Part shown: one piece after another, positions 1 through 9,118 of the stretch | How the letters are laid out: every line of letters starts with the position of its first letter | Position numbering within the stretch: the first letter of the stretch is position 1 | From: Rhodospirillales bacterium | GTDB lineage: Bacteria; Pseudomonadota; Alphaproteobacteria; BOG-932; Roseiterribacteraceae | NCBI GenBank assembly: GCA_028291345.1 | Contig: JAQGIF010000260.1 | Location: 1 to 64,000 of the forward strand | Direction: 5' to 3' | DNA: 64,000 bases | Translations under genes and position numbers: made by a program | Notes under the pieces: generated by a model | What the model was told of the DNA's origin: nothing | What the model saw: only the letters and a program-made list of their open reading frames with translations | The model's database searches: none

Positions 1-944
<944 letters not shown>

Positions 945-1241
945 TCTTGGTACAATCTAAACAGGCGAACCTGAAAGATCGTCCATTATGAGGCCTCGCT
1001 TTCGCGAGTACTCCAAAAAACAGAACTCTTAACTAAGTGAATTACTGTCTAGGATACGCTATTGCGAGGCCGATATTTACGTCAAACACGTAACTTGCCG
1101 GACCACCGCCTGCGCATCCCTTCTCGGTTTACAACGATGTACAAAACCCGCAGGCCCAAGAGGACCGCAAAACGCCCCGCTGGTTGCTTCCTTGTAAGGG
1201 GATGCAACCCTCGAAACGTGATAACTAATTTGTGTCGGCTC

Positions 1242-1270
1242 TTTATGGACTATGACGATCGAACCGTCCA
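1242..1270 (-). promoter_or_regulatory. Candidate rRNA promoter P2
   Basis: On the minus strand there is TGGACG (1265-1270), a 17-base spacer, then CATAAA (1242-1247). It reads toward the 16S gene, downstream of the stronger P1 candidate. Tandem rRNA promoters are common, but the -10 element here is weak. Confidence 0.25.
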
Positions 1271-1328
1271 GTGCTTCCCGGAGCCCCGGGGCCCGCCGTC
1301 GGTCAGTGACCGGCGCCGAGGAGCCAGA

Positions 1329-1356
1329 ACATAAGGATATGTTTCGGCGCTGTCCA
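1329..1356 (-). promoter_or_regulatory. Candidate rRNA promoter P1
   Basis: On the minus strand there is TGGACA (1351-1356), a 16-base spacer, then TTATGT (1329-1334). An AT-rich stretch lies just upstream at 1361-1410 and could act as an UP element. It is about 385 bases upstream of the mature 16S end, in the right orientation. This is inference from motif and position only. Confidence 0.4.
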
Positions 1357-1735
1357 GGCCTTTTTGAAGAAAATCGACATTTTAGTTTTTCTCTATATAT
1401 TTCAAATGGTTATGAGGCGTTTTAGGCAGGCGTCGTGGTAGGCGCTGGCCGATTTCCGCCGTAACGACCGGTTCGGAAGCGCAAAAATGGCCCGTCGCGC
1501 ACCTTTATCGGCACGGCTAAGACGAAAGACTCTCCCTGCATCGCACTTAAGCGAGGGTCCTTTCCTCCGCATCTGCAATTCCCATGCAGGCAACAGCCGA
1601 GCACTTCGACATACGCCTATATACGTAACCTCAACGGTTCCGGCACAGGCGGCAGCGGCGGGGAATCGGGTTGACAAGAAGTAACGACCTCCCGCATCGT
1701 CGTTCCAACGAAACGTAAAAATTTAATTAACTCAC

Positions 1736-3148
1736 GTGAAATGTCAGCACATCGCGCATGAGGGACAGATAGATGATGGATCAATCGCTGTGAGGATAGG
1801 CGTCGCTGCGTCGTCCGCTGCCGTGATCGTTTTGCTGGCAACGTCCATTCTGGCTAGCCGTCTGATCCATTCCTCCAGCAACGGCGCCGACGATCCGCCG
1901 CCGCCCCGATCGCCGACCATTGCCGGCGCACCCCAACTTCCCCTGGATTACGAGGCGCGCCTCGAGCCCTCCTACACGGCGGGCGATTCGCTTCTGCCTA
2001 CTCCTGCCGCAACGACGTCATCCAGCCAGACACGGCTTACACTGCCGGTGGCCGATGGAGAGACCTTGGCGGGCCTTCTGGCGGCCGCCAATGTTTCGGC
2101 GAACGATGCGCAGGCAGCGGTCGATGCCGCCCGTCACGTGTATGACCCGCGCAAGCTCAAGGTCGGCCAGTTCGTTACGGTCACTTTCAAGGAAGGCGGT
2201 CCGGAGGCGGGCGGCGCGTTCCAGGGACTCGAGCTGCAGGCGGATAGCGACCATCTCGTCACTGTTGGACGCGACGCAGACGGCTTTACCGCTGAGCAGA
2301 CCAAACTTCCCGTCAAAACCGAGCTTCGCGCCGCGCGGGGTGTCATTCGCAATAGCCTGTTCGAGGCCGCCGCCGCGGCCGGGATCCCTTATACAGTGAC
2401 GGCGTCGCTCATCCGCGCCTTTTCCTATGATGTCGACTTCCAGCGCGATATCCAGCCGGGTGACCGCTTCAAGGTGATGTTCAACAATCTGGTCAGCGAT
2501 GGCGGCAGCCGTCCGGGGGACGTGCAGTTCGCCGAGCTGATCCTGTCCGGAAAATCGCACGCGATTTACGGCGTTCGACGCGAGGACGGCACGGTCGACT
2601 TCTTCACGCGCGATGGAAAGAGCATCAAGAAGGGCCTGCTGAAAACCCCCGTGGATGGCGCGCGGCTGACATCGGGCTTCGGCATGCGTATGCATCCGAT
2701 CTTGGGTTTTAGTCGCATGCATAAAGGTGTGGATTTCGGTGTACCGACCGGCACACCGATCTATGCCGCTGGAGAGGGGGTTATCGAGTTTTCGGGCTGG
2801 GCGGGCGGCTATGGGCGGTTCGTCAAGATCAAGCACAATCCCCACATGGAAACCGCATACGGCCATATGAGTCGTATCGCCGCCACCTCGGCGATCGGCC
2901 AGCATGTGCATCAGGGGCAGGTGATCGGCTATGTCGGCATGACCGGCGACGCGACGGGGCCGCATCTTCATTATGAAGTCCTAAAAGACGGATCTCAGGT
3001 CAACCCGATCAACGTCACGGTGCCGGCGGGCACCGGACTGGAGGGCAATGAACTGGTTGCCTTCCAGAAGATGGCCGACGAGAAAGAGCAGCGTTTTGGC
3101 GCCTTGGTCGATGGCATTCAGTTCGCCGCCGCAGCCCACACGAAATAG
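1736..3148 (+). CDS. M23 family metallopeptidase (LytM domain)
   Basis: This is a putative cell-wall endopeptidase or its regulator. After a short N-terminus there is one hydrophobic segment (VAASSAAVIVLLATSILA), then a middle region typical of periplasmic M23 proteins. The C-terminal LytM domain contains HKGVDFG and HLHYE, which supply the expected zinc-binding His and Asp and the last His. The product is likely anchored in the inner membrane and faces the periplasm. The start is unsure. GTG 1736 has no clear ribosome binding site. GTG 1790 overlaps the stop of a tiny frame (MMDQSL, 1773-1793), which does have a GAGGGA signal. Either translational coupling or a one-base error near 1790 could explain this. 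Confidence 0.85.
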   Translation: MKCQHIAHEGQIDDGSIAVRIGVAASSAAVIVLLATSILASRLIHSSSNGADDPPPPRSPTIAGAPQLPLDYEARLEPSYTAGDSLLPTPAATTSSSQTRLTLPVADGETLAGLLAAANVSANDAQAAVDAARHVYDPRKLKVGQFVTVTFKEGGPEAGGAFQGLELQADSDHLVTVGRDADGFTAEQTKLPVKTELRAARGVIRNSLFEAAAAAGIPYTVTASLIRAFSYDVDFQRDIQPGDRFKVMFNNLVSDGGSRPGDVQFAELILSGKSHAIYGVRREDGTVDFFTRDGKSIKKGLLKTPVDGARLTSGFGMRMHPILGFSRMHKGVDFGVPTGTPIYAAGEGVIEFSGWAGGYGRFVKIKHNPHMETAYGHMSRIAATSAIGQHVHQGQVIGYVGMTGDATGPHLHYEVLKDGSQVNPINVTVPAGTGLEGNELVAFQKMADEKEQRFGALVDGIQFAAAAHTK

Positions 3149-3178
3149 CTAGCGGAACGGCGAACCCGCTCTCGAGAT

Positions 3179-3661
3179 TCAGCCGCGTTTGGGCGGCGTG
3201 CAGCGATTCTTGATTTCGGCCGTTTCACGCGTCCACTCTTGCGTCTGGCCAAACAGCGAAATGCCAAGATAGCCGCGCAGTTTCAACCTATCCGATCCAT
3301 CGAGTCGCATTTCGGCCTGATAGGTGCTGCCGCTTTCGGGATCGTAGACCCAGCCACCTTGCCATTTGATCGGGCTGCCTTTCACGGGCTTGAGGTCGCC
3401 CATAATACCAAGCCCGCATATCGATGTGTTTCGCTTGGCCGTATCCGAGTTGTGAACGTCCCTCGGCACATCCCCCGGATTGCGATCGGTACGCAGCCCG
3501 ACAAGATGACCGCACAGGCCGCCGTCGCAGGGCGCAATATTGACGACCGCGCCATGGTTGGGCGTCACCCAAAAGCCGGTTGCGGAGGACTCGTCAGCGT
3601 ACGCGGCACCGGCCAGCAGAGATATGGCGGACGCCGAAAGCAGCCTGGATGAGACCTTCAT
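3179..3661 (-). CDS. DUF2147 family secreted protein
   Basis: This 160-residue protein has a signal peptide (MKVSSRLLSASAISLLAGAAYA). The mature part begins with the GFWVTPNHGAVVNIAPC pattern typical of DUF2147 and continues with the GGWVYDPESGSTYQAEM block seen in that family. Family members are small periplasmic beta-rich proteins of unknown function, often about 130-160 residues, so the length is normal. It converges with the M23 gene (30-base gap) and starts just downstream of cbpM, within a few bases, so it may be the last gene of the cbpA-cbpM transcript. The family call is firm; no function can be given. Confidence 0.85.
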   Translation of the reverse strand: MKVSSRLLSASAISLLAGAAYADESSATGFWVTPNHGAVVNIAPCDGGLCGHLVGLRTDRNPGDVPRDVHNSDTAKRNTSICGLGIMGDLKPVKGSPIKWQGGWVYDPESGSTYQAEMRLDGSDRLKLRGYLGISLFGQTQEWTRETAEIKNRCTPPKRG

Positions 3662-3987
3662 TGTGTCGTTTCCCCGTTGAGTCGCCGCAAAACCGCACCT
3701 CTTGGCACGTCGGGCAGCTCGGCGACGCCCTGAAGGACCGCGCGAAGCTGTGCACGCGCGGCGTGCAACCTGTCGAGCAGGTCGAGAACTACCGGCATCG
3801 CCTCATCGTCGATCGCAAGGTCGCGGTGGAAATCGAGAATCATTCTGATGCGTGCGCGATCCGCATCATCGAACGCTAAGTCGGCCCCGGAGCGGGAGGG
3901 CAATACCCATCGACGTTCGATCCAGACACTGAGTTCCTCTACGGTGACGCCGATCTCGGCCGCGACCTGATGGAGCCTCCGGTTCAT
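3658..3987 (-). CDS. cbpM: Chaperone modulator CbpM (MerR-like)
   Basis: This small helical protein begins with a MerR-like helix-turn-helix segment (LHQVAAEIGVTVEELSVWIE) and a basic tryptophan patch (RRWVLPSR), as in CbpM proteins. CbpM binds the J domain of CbpA and restrains its co-chaperone activity. The identification rests on this resemblance and on its place directly after cbpA, the standard gene order. I chose ATG 3987 because GAGG lies about six bases upstream. A TTG at 3999 would overlap the cbpA stop and add four residues. The last codons overlap the start of the DUF2147 gene by four bases. Confidence 0.8.
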   Translation of the reverse strand: MNRRLHQVAAEIGVTVEELSVWIERRWVLPSRSGADLAFDDADRARIRMILDFHRDLAIDDEAMPVVLDLLDRLHAARAQLRAVLQGVAELPDVPRGAVLRRLNGETTQ

Positions 3988-3995
3988 TCCGATCC

Positions 3996-4913
3996 TCAAA
4001 CGCCGCGAACGTCATAATCCCGCCCAGGCCAATCCTTGATAAAATCCTTCAAGGCTTGATCGGGTTCCGCCGGCAGCATCACCTTCAAGGTTATATACTG
4101 ATCACCCGTCGAGCCGACCCTCGGCGCGATTCCACGGCCGCGCAGACGTAATTTGGTTCCTGTGTTCGAACCAGCCGGCACTGTCATGCTAACCAGCCCA
4201 TCAATCGTCGGGACGTTGATCTTTCCGCCTGCCACAGCCTCGGGCAGGGTTATCGGCACCTCCACCTGGACGTTGTTGCCGTCGCGGCGAAACTGAGGAT
4301 GAGGTTCGACGGTGACTTCGATCAGCGCGTCGCCCGACGGCCCACCGCCAGTGCCCGGCTGGCCCTGGCCGCGAAGCCTTAAAGTCATTCCGCTTTCGGC
4401 GCCCGGCGGAACATTCACATCCAGTGTCTTGCCGTCGGGAAAGGACAAACGCTTCTGAGCGCCTTTCGCGGCTTCGATGAAGTCAATCGCGAGCGAATAG
4501 GCCACGTCGTTTCCGCGAGTCTTGAATTCACGGAAATCACCGGAACGACCAAAACCGCCCCCGCCTGGCTGACCCCCGCGAGCGAACATATCGGCGAATA
4601 TGTCCGAGGGGTCGAAGCCCGAGCCCGCGCGATATCTCGCGCCTTGCGGACCGCCCGCATGTGATCGATAGAATGACGCATCCGCGCGCTCTTGCCCGCT
4701 GGCGTCTATTTCGCCGCGATCGAAGCGCGCCCGCTTTTCCGGGTCCGATAGCAGGTCATAGGCCCCCGATATATCCTTAAAGCGCGACGCTGAAGCGCTG
4801 TTTCCCGGATTGAGATCGGGGTGATGCTGCTTGGCGAGCTTGCGATAGGCCTTTTTGACCTCATCCGCGCTGGCAGCCTTGCCGATTCCGAGAGTTTTAT
4901 AAGGATCATCCAT
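3996..4913 (-). CDS. cbpA: CbpA-type DnaJ co-chaperone
   Basis: This 305-residue class B J-protein stimulates Hsp70 (DnaK) ATPase activity and delivers substrates. The N-terminal J domain carries the essential HPD motif within AKQHHPDLNPGN. A Gly/Phe-rich linker follows (GGPQGARYRAGSGFDPSD), then two C-terminal beta-sandwich substrate-binding domains (for example VNVPPGAESGMTLRLRGQGQ). There is no zinc-finger CxxCxGxG repeat, which separates it from DnaJ itself. It is followed by cbpM with overlapping or nearly overlapping codons. The ATG at 4913 is followed immediately by the J-domain sequence MDDPYKTLGIGK, so the start is secure. Confidence 0.93.
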   Translation of the reverse strand: MDDPYKTLGIGKAASADEVKKAYRKLAKQHHPDLNPGNSASASRFKDISGAYDLLSDPEKRARFDRGEIDASGQERADASFYRSHAGGPQGARYRAGSGFDPSDIFADMFARGGQPGGGGFGRSGDFREFKTRGNDVAYSLAIDFIEAAKGAQKRLSFPDGKTLDVNVPPGAESGMTLRLRGQGQPGTGGGPSGDALIEVTVEPHPQFRRDGNNVQVEVPITLPEAVAGGKINVPTIDGLVSMTVPAGSNTGTKLRLRGRGIAPRVGSTGDQYITLKVMLPAEPDQALKDFIKDWPGRDYDVRGV

Positions 4914-5393
4914 ATCCGACCATATCGTCAGCGAAAGGTGCGTCGCAAGAGACCTGGTTGCCCAAAGCGCTATCGATCATGAAACGACTAGAAGATCGAC
5001 AACAAAGGGGACGAAATCCACCCAGCCACGGGACTCGGATCGGACCGCGAATTATTGGTTCGGCCAACCAACCGATCGGATTCCAACAAGGCTGTCCCCC
5101 GACATAAAAAAGCCAAAATCCGGCGACTTTCTGTTGTGCAAAAGCGACACAAGCTTAAGACAATAAATCGTGCAATAACAGAGATTTAGGAACATTTTTT
5201 TGTATGGTTTCTTTTTTTATTGATTAAGTCAATGTAATACACGGTGCCAGAAATCGAAAAAACACGGAGCAGCTATGCCTTTTTCGCTGGACAAAGGACC
5301 GGAACCTTTTTAGAAGTCAGCCCTCGGATGAGGGACGCCCAAAAGGGCAAGGGTTATCGGGTCCAGTGGTGGACAAACAAGGAGGCAAAAGCC
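4914..5393. other. Non-coding region between cbpA and the CHAP gene
   Basis: These 480 bases hold no convincing gene. The two flanking genes are divergent, so promoters for both should lie here. An inverted repeat TTGGTT-cggcc-AACCAA sits at 5055-5071. The stretch 5150-5240 is very AT-rich compared with the surroundings and is the likely promoter region of the CHAP gene. The end holds an open frame continuous with the CHAP gene, but it is probably untranslated because the best ribosome binding site is at 5379-5385. Confidence 0.5.
5379..5385 (+). promoter_or_regulatory. Perfect Shine-Dalgarno that fixes a TTG start
   Basis: AAGGAGG lies eight bases before TTG 5394. The codon begins a protein that opens with a signal peptide, so this site decides in favour of the rare TTG start over upstream GTG (5244) and ATG (5328) codons. 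Confidence 0.75.
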
Positions 5394-5849
5394 TTGTTCT
5401 TTCGGAATATCGCCATCAGCCTCGTTGCTGCATCATTCGTTTTTGTGGGCACCTCAGCCCCGGCGAAGGCCTGGAATTGCGTCCAATTCGTCCATCAGGT
5501 TTCTTCTCTTAAGATTTCCGGCGATGCCTGGAAATGGTGGAATGCCGCGCTTGGCCATTACGACCGCGGCCGCTCCCCCCAGCGTGAGGCAGTTCTGGTT
5601 TTCGATCACACCTCGCGAATGACCCATGGCCATGTTGCCGTGGTCGCGCAGCTCGTCGCGAAGCGCATGATTGAAATCGACCATGCCAACTGGTCGATCG
5701 GCCGCTGGGGCCGCGGTCAGATCGCGCGCAGCGTCCGCGTCCAAGACGTCTCCGAACATAACGATTGGACTTCGGTCAAGGTATGGAACGAATTGGATAA
5801 CTGCTGGGGACGCCCGTACAAGACGCTGGGCTTCATATATGCACACTGA
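5394..5849 (+). CDS. Secreted CHAP-domain protein
   Basis: This is probably a small secreted cysteine peptidase or amidase of the CHAP (NlpC/P60-like) type acting on peptidoglycan. I place the start at TTG 5394 because a perfect AAGGAGG lies at 5379-5385, eight bases upstream. The protein then begins directly with a signal peptide (FFRNIAISLVAASFVFVG, cleavage after APAKA). The first mature residues WNCVQFV carry the putative nucleophile Cys29, and THGHVAVV carries the partner His, followed by IDHANW. Total length is 151 residues. The frame stays open upstream to 5244 but would bury the signal peptide. It ends at a bidirectional terminator. The catalytic role is inferred from Cys/His spacing. 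Confidence 0.75.
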   Translation: MFFRNIAISLVAASFVFVGTSAPAKAWNCVQFVHQVSSLKISGDAWKWWNAALGHYDRGRSPQREAVLVFDHTSRMTHGHVAVVAQLVAKRMIEIDHANWSIGRWGRGQIARSVRVQDVSEHNDWTSVKVWNELDNCWGRPYKTLGFIYAH

Positions 5850-5862
5850 CATCGGCGGACGG

Positions 5863-5898
5863 AAAAAGCCGGAATGCTGATGCGCCCCCGGCTTTTTT
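5863..5898. terminator. Bidirectional intrinsic terminator
   Basis: The arms AAAAAGCCGG (5863-5872) and CCGGCTTTTTT (5888-5898) form a hairpin with T runs on both sides. It lies just after the CHAP gene on the plus strand and just after the small cationic protein gene on the minus strand, so it can stop transcription from both. Confidence 0.85.
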
Positions 5899-5923
5899 CT
5901 TGCCTGATAGACGACTAACGCCC

Positions 5924-6142
5924 TTAAGCTTTAGCGCCGCGGCTTCTCTTGGCAACAGCCTTCTTCGCGCTTTTCAGATGCAAACCGCTCGCCGTACCCT
6001 GCCTCGCTTTGTGCACGGACGGTGCTGCCTTGTGCTTGCGGAGCGTGTCGCTATAAGTCGACGTATCCGATTGCGCCAGCGAAACTCCAGGAACGGCCAG
6101 CAAGACAACGACGCAGGACGCGACGCGAATATGACGGATCAT
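5924..6142 (-). CDS. Small secreted cationic protein A
   Basis: This 72-residue product starts with a clear signal peptide (MIRHIRVASCVVVLLAVPG, cleavage after VSLA). The mature part is rich in Lys, Arg, His and Ala, for example KSAKKAVAKRSRGAKA. The ribosome binding site AGGAAGGATA precedes ATG 6142. The 56-residue gene upstream has the same layout (M-x-RH start, signal peptide, basic Ala/Lys tail), so the two look like diverged paralogues. The lysine/alanine/histidine composition recalls acid-shock (Asr-type) proteins, but the similarity is compositional only and I assign no function. Confidence 0.65.
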   Translation of the reverse strand: MIRHIRVASCVVVLLAVPGVSLAQSDTSTYSDTLRKHKAAPSVHKARQGTASGLHLKSAKKAVAKRSRGAKA

Positions 6143-6213
6143 GAGTATCCTTCCTGATTGGGCAATCGCAGAGAATTTATCCGTAATAGTCGGTCGACAT
6201 CACACAGAGCAAC

Positions 6214-6249
6214 AAAAAAGCCGAGGCGATGTGTATCACCCCGGCTTTC
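6214..6249 (-). terminator. Intrinsic terminator of small cationic protein B
   Basis: Arms AAAGCCG (6217-6223) and CGGCTTT (6242-6248) form a hairpin, and the A run at 6214-6219 gives a U run in the minus-strand transcript. It lies 27 bases past the stop codon of the 56-residue gene. Confidence 0.75.
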
Positions 6250-6275
6250 TATATAGCGAAATCCGCCAAATCGAA

Positions 6276-6446
6276 TTACGACGCGGTCGCAGCCGCTTTC
6301 TTGGCCTTCTTGGCCTTATGGGCGTGCGTCTTCGCCTTCTTGGCGGGCGCTTCGGTCGCGGCGGGAGCCGGATCGGCAGCCAGTGCGATGGCCGGGGCGG
6401 CGAACATGAGAACGGCGAGCGATGCGGCGATAAGATGACGAGTCAT
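6276..6446 (-). CDS. Small secreted cationic protein B (56 aa)
   Basis: This short gene reads MTRHLIAASLAVLMFAAPA, a signal peptide ending near ALAA. An Ala/Pro-rich segment follows, then a basic tail KKAKTHAHKAKKAKK and a stop. AGAGAGGATA stands before ATG 6446, the same kind of ribosome binding site as in the paralogue at 5924-6142, and a terminator follows the stop. The tail is strongly positive and repetitive (repeats of AKKA/HAHK). It may bind nucleic acid, cell wall or lipopolysaccharide, or buffer acid, but nothing in the sequence proves a role. The combination of signal peptide, ribosome binding site and terminator makes it a real gene. Confidence 0.7.
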   Translation of the reverse strand: MTRHLIAASLAVLMFAAPAIALAADPAPAATEAPAKKAKTHAHKAKKAKKAAATAS

Positions 6447-6597
6447 GATTATCCTCTCTGATTAGGTCCCAAGCGGAACCTATTCCCGCCTTGGCGAGTT
6501 CAACCTAACCGCCGTGTCCTTTCCGGGGTGTTTCAGCCGCATTACAAATTGTTAATCAGCCGCTCGCTTGGTTTTGCCAAACAGAGGACCTGCAGTT

Positions 6598-7965
6598 TCA
6601 TCCCGCGGACGGGAAAACCAGCGACACGCTGAGGCCGGGCCGATTGTCGCTCAGTTCGATCTTCGCGCCATGCAGCCGCGCAATCGCTGCAACCAACGCC
6701 AAGCCCAGCCCGCTTCCCGGTGTCGATCGGCTATTATCCAACCGCACGAACGGCTCCAGAACCCGATCGCGATCGGGTTCTGGAATGCCTGTCCCGGTAT
6801 CTGCGACTACCAGCCTGACCTCACCAGCCCGGCGCTCGACCGCGAGCGAGATGGTACCGCCGTCGGGCGTGTTCTTGATTGCATTGTCTACTAGATTAGC
6901 CAGCGCCTGAAACAGGAGTTGCCGACTGCCCACGACGGTGCCCTGCCCCTCATCATAGAGCATAGCAATCATCCGTTCCTCCGCCGCCGGACCGTAGAGA
7001 TCCACGATATCCGCCGCCAATGCCCCAAGATCGAGCGCCGTCATCGTCGCCCGTGCGCTGCCTGATTCGGCGTCGGCGATTGACAGCAATGCCGTGAAGG
7101 TCGCCAGCAGTTGGTCGGCGTCGCCGATCGTCCGTTCGATCGCCAGACGCTGGGCCTCCGAATCGGGAGCCTCGCGCAGCAGCATCTCGAGACGGCCCTT
7201 CATACGGGTTAGAGGGCTCCTGAGGTCGTGCGCGATGTTGTCGGTAACCGTGCGCATGCCGCTCATCAGCCGGCGGATTTCTTCGAGCATGGCGTTGAGC
7301 GCATCGGAAAGCCTGTCGAACTCATCGTTCGAGCCGCTGGTGGCGATACGGTGAGTCAGGTCCCCGGTCATGATCCGTTCAGCCGCGCGGTTGATCGCTC
7401 CGAGCCGGTTCAGCATTCGCCGGCTGATCAGCAGCCCGCCACCGACTCCGAGCACCAGGGTGAGTGCCGACGCATAGTAAAGCGCATCTAGCATAAGTCC
7501 CTGAAAATCTAGTCGCGCGCGCAGATCACGCGCGACTAGAAGCTTCGAACCGTCCTTCAATGCATAGGTCTGGCCCCGTGCCTGATGCGGGCCGTCGTCG
7601 CGATCGACCGTAAACGCGATCCAACCGCGCGCATCGGGTTCGGCATTGGGCCAGGCATGAATGTTGGCGGCGAGCGGCGCGCCATCTTCATCTTCCAGGA
7701 GATACAAGCCTTCCCCCGCGCGATCGGGGGCTACCCGATCTTCGACCGCGTCGATCAGGCCGGCGATGCCCTGCGCCGAATATTCCTGAATCAACGCAGC
7801 CGCATCGACCATGGTCCCCTGTTCGGTCTCGCGATCGATCGTGGCGATCGCCTGGACATAGATGAATGCCAGCAGCGCACCGACGGACAGGAAGAATAGC
7901 GCTACATAGAATAGCGACAGGCGAAAGGTCGAGCTGCGCAAAAAAGTCGCTAACGGCCGCGCCAT
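6598..7965 (-). CDS. Sensor histidine kinase (HAMP, OmpR-system partner)
   Basis: This 455-residue inner-membrane kinase probably phosphorylates the response regulator encoded just upstream. It has a first membrane segment (residues about 15-37), a periplasmic sensor of about 115 residues, a second membrane segment (about 160-180) and a HAMP linker. The phospho-acceptor His246 lies in TDNIAHDLRSPLTRMKG. The C-terminal ATPase domain has the N box (LVDNAIKNTPDG), G1 (VADTGTGIPEPD) and G2 (GSGLGLALV). The signal is unknown. It starts six bases after the regulator stop, so the two are co-transcribed and likely co-translated. Confidence 0.92.
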   Translation of the reverse strand: MARPLATFLRSSTFRLSLFYVALFFLSVGALLAFIYVQAIATIDRETEQGTMVDAAALIQEYSAQGIAGLIDAVEDRVAPDRAGEGLYLLEDEDGAPLAANIHAWPNAEPDARGWIAFTVDRDDGPHQARGQTYALKDGSKLLVARDLRARLDFQGLMLDALYYASALTLVLGVGGGLLISRRMLNRLGAINRAAERIMTGDLTHRIATSGSNDEFDRLSDALNAMLEEIRRLMSGMRTVTDNIAHDLRSPLTRMKGRLEMLLREAPDSEAQRLAIERTIGDADQLLATFTALLSIADAESGSARATMTALDLGALAADIVDLYGPAAEERMIAMLYDEGQGTVVGSRQLLFQALANLVDNAIKNTPDGGTISLAVERRAGEVRLVVADTGTGIPEPDRDRVLEPFVRLDNSRSTPGSGLGLALVAAIARLHGAKIELSDNRPGLSVSLVFPSAG

Positions 7966-7971
7966 GAATGG

Positions 7972-8646
7972 CTAGCTAGCTCGTATCGAGTAGCCCGCGC
8001 CGCGCATTGTATGGAGCAGCTGCGTATCGAACCCCTTGTCGAGCTTTTGCCGCAGCCGGCTGATATGGACGTCGATCACGTTCGTCTGCGGATCGAAATG
8101 ATAATCCCACACGCCTTCGAGCAGCATGGTGCGGGTTACCACCTGACCAGCATGGCGCATCAAATATTCGAGCAAGCGAAGCTCGCGCGGCTGCAGCTCA
8201 ATCGGCTTGTCGCCGCGCCGAACTTTGCGGGCGAGGAGATCCAGTTCGAGGTCGCCAACAGTTAGCTTGGTCTCGACCGATTGGACATCGCGACGGCGGA
8301 GCAGTGCTTCGATCCTTGCGTGCAGTTCGGAGAAGGCGAAGGGTTTGGACAGATAGTCGTCACCGCCCGCCCTGAGCCCTTTCACGCGGTCGTCCACCTG
8401 TCCCAACGCCGACAGGATCAGCACCGGCGTGGTGATCTTCGCGGCTCGTAGAGCCTGAACCACGGCCAAACCGTCGAGGCCGGGCAGCATACGATCCATG
8501 ATAATCACGTCGAAAGAACCGGAAGTCGCCAAAAACAGTCCGTCGCGCCCGTTGGAAGCATGATCGACGGTATAGCCGGCCTCGGAGAGGCCTTTGCGCA
8601 TATAAGCCTCGGTCTCGTCGTCGTCTTCAACAATCAGAAGATGCAT
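7972..8646 (-). CDS. OmpR/PhoB-family response regulator
   Basis: This 224-residue transcription factor has an N-terminal receiver domain with the acidic pocket VEDDD and phospho-acceptor Asp51 (VIIMDRMLPGLDG), plus the conserved Lys in LSKPFAF. A winged-helix DNA-binding domain follows, containing LQPRELRLLEYLMRHAGQVV and VIDVHISRLRQKLD. It stands between a small secreted-protein gene (15-base gap) and its kinase (6-base gap), forming a three-gene operon. The target promoters are not evident from the window. Confidence 0.93.
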   Translation of the reverse strand: MHLLIVEDDDETEAYMRKGLSEAGYTVDHASNGRDGLFLATSGSFDVIIMDRMLPGLDGLAVVQALRAAKITTPVLILSALGQVDDRVKGLRAGGDDYLSKPFAFSELHARIEALLRRRDVQSVETKLTVGDLELDLLARKVRRGDKPIELQPRELRLLEYLMRHAGQVVTRTMLLEGVWDYHFDPQTNVIDVHISRLRQKLDKGFDTQLLHTMRGAGYSIRAS

Positions 8647-8661
8647 TTCCCGCCTTAGCCA

Positions 8662-9009
8662 TCAATGAGGAAAGTCTTGCAGATAGGAGAGGCCGCGCTG
8701 CAATTCCGCAATTCCTTTTTCGGCGCGGCCTTCGCGACAAAGTCGTGTTCCGGCATTATGGGCGAGCCGGGCCTGAAACTGGCGCCGCTGGTTGCCGTTC
8801 TTCTGCAGTTCGAGTTCCAGCTGATCTTTGAGCGGACGGCAGCGGTCGTCCAGCGGATGGCGGATGCGCTCGGCAGGATGCGTCTCGACATGCCTAGGAC
8901 GCGGCTTGATCAAACGTGCAGGAGGCGGGATATCTGTCGCAGTTTGGGCATGTGCGGGGAGAACCCCACACGCGAAGAGCGCGCAGACGATGAGCAGTAG
9001 CTTCGCCAT
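8662..9009 (-). CDS. Small periplasmic protein in a two-component operon
   Basis: This 115-residue product begins with a signal peptide (MAKLLLIVCALFACGVLPAHA). The mature part contains two cysteines, a Pro/Arg-rich start and a helical tail (QFQARLAHNAGTRLCREGRA, AELQRGLSYLQ). ATG 9009 is preceded by AGAGGACGGG. The frame also stays open upstream to 9081, but that would bury the signal peptide. It is the first gene of the operon with the response regulator and kinase, so it may be an accessory of the sensing system or its induced output. I do not recognise a family. Confidence 0.6.
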   Translation of the reverse strand: MAKLLLIVCALFACGVLPAHAQTATDIPPPARLIKPRPRHVETHPAERIRHPLDDRCRPLKDQLELELQKNGNQRRQFQARLAHNAGTRLCREGRAEKGIAELQRGLSYLQDFPH

Positions 9010-9118
9010 CCCGTCCTCTGCGACCAAACTCCGTCGTTTAGATACTACTTCGTGGGAATAAAGTCGCGATTGCCTATGCATTAGATTTTTAATGCGGCCG
9101 AGCCCGATGTAACGGACT

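Larger units (their letters stand above)
945..1735. other. rRNA operon leader and non-coding spacer
   Basis: These 790 bases separate the 16S gene from the M23 peptidase gene. Nearest the 16S gene is an rRNA leader with a small hairpin at 995-1008, whose arms are CTCGC and GCGAG and whose loop reads GAAA on the minus strand. Two candidate promoters lie further upstream. I see no convincing gene between 1380 and 1735: open frames there have no ribosome binding site and no recognisable protein. Confidence 0.6.

Noticed and set aside
5055..5071. Inverted repeat TTGGTT-cggcc-AACCAA as a specific operator
   Set aside because: Short arms and no known regulator nearby; recorded only as part of the intergenic region.
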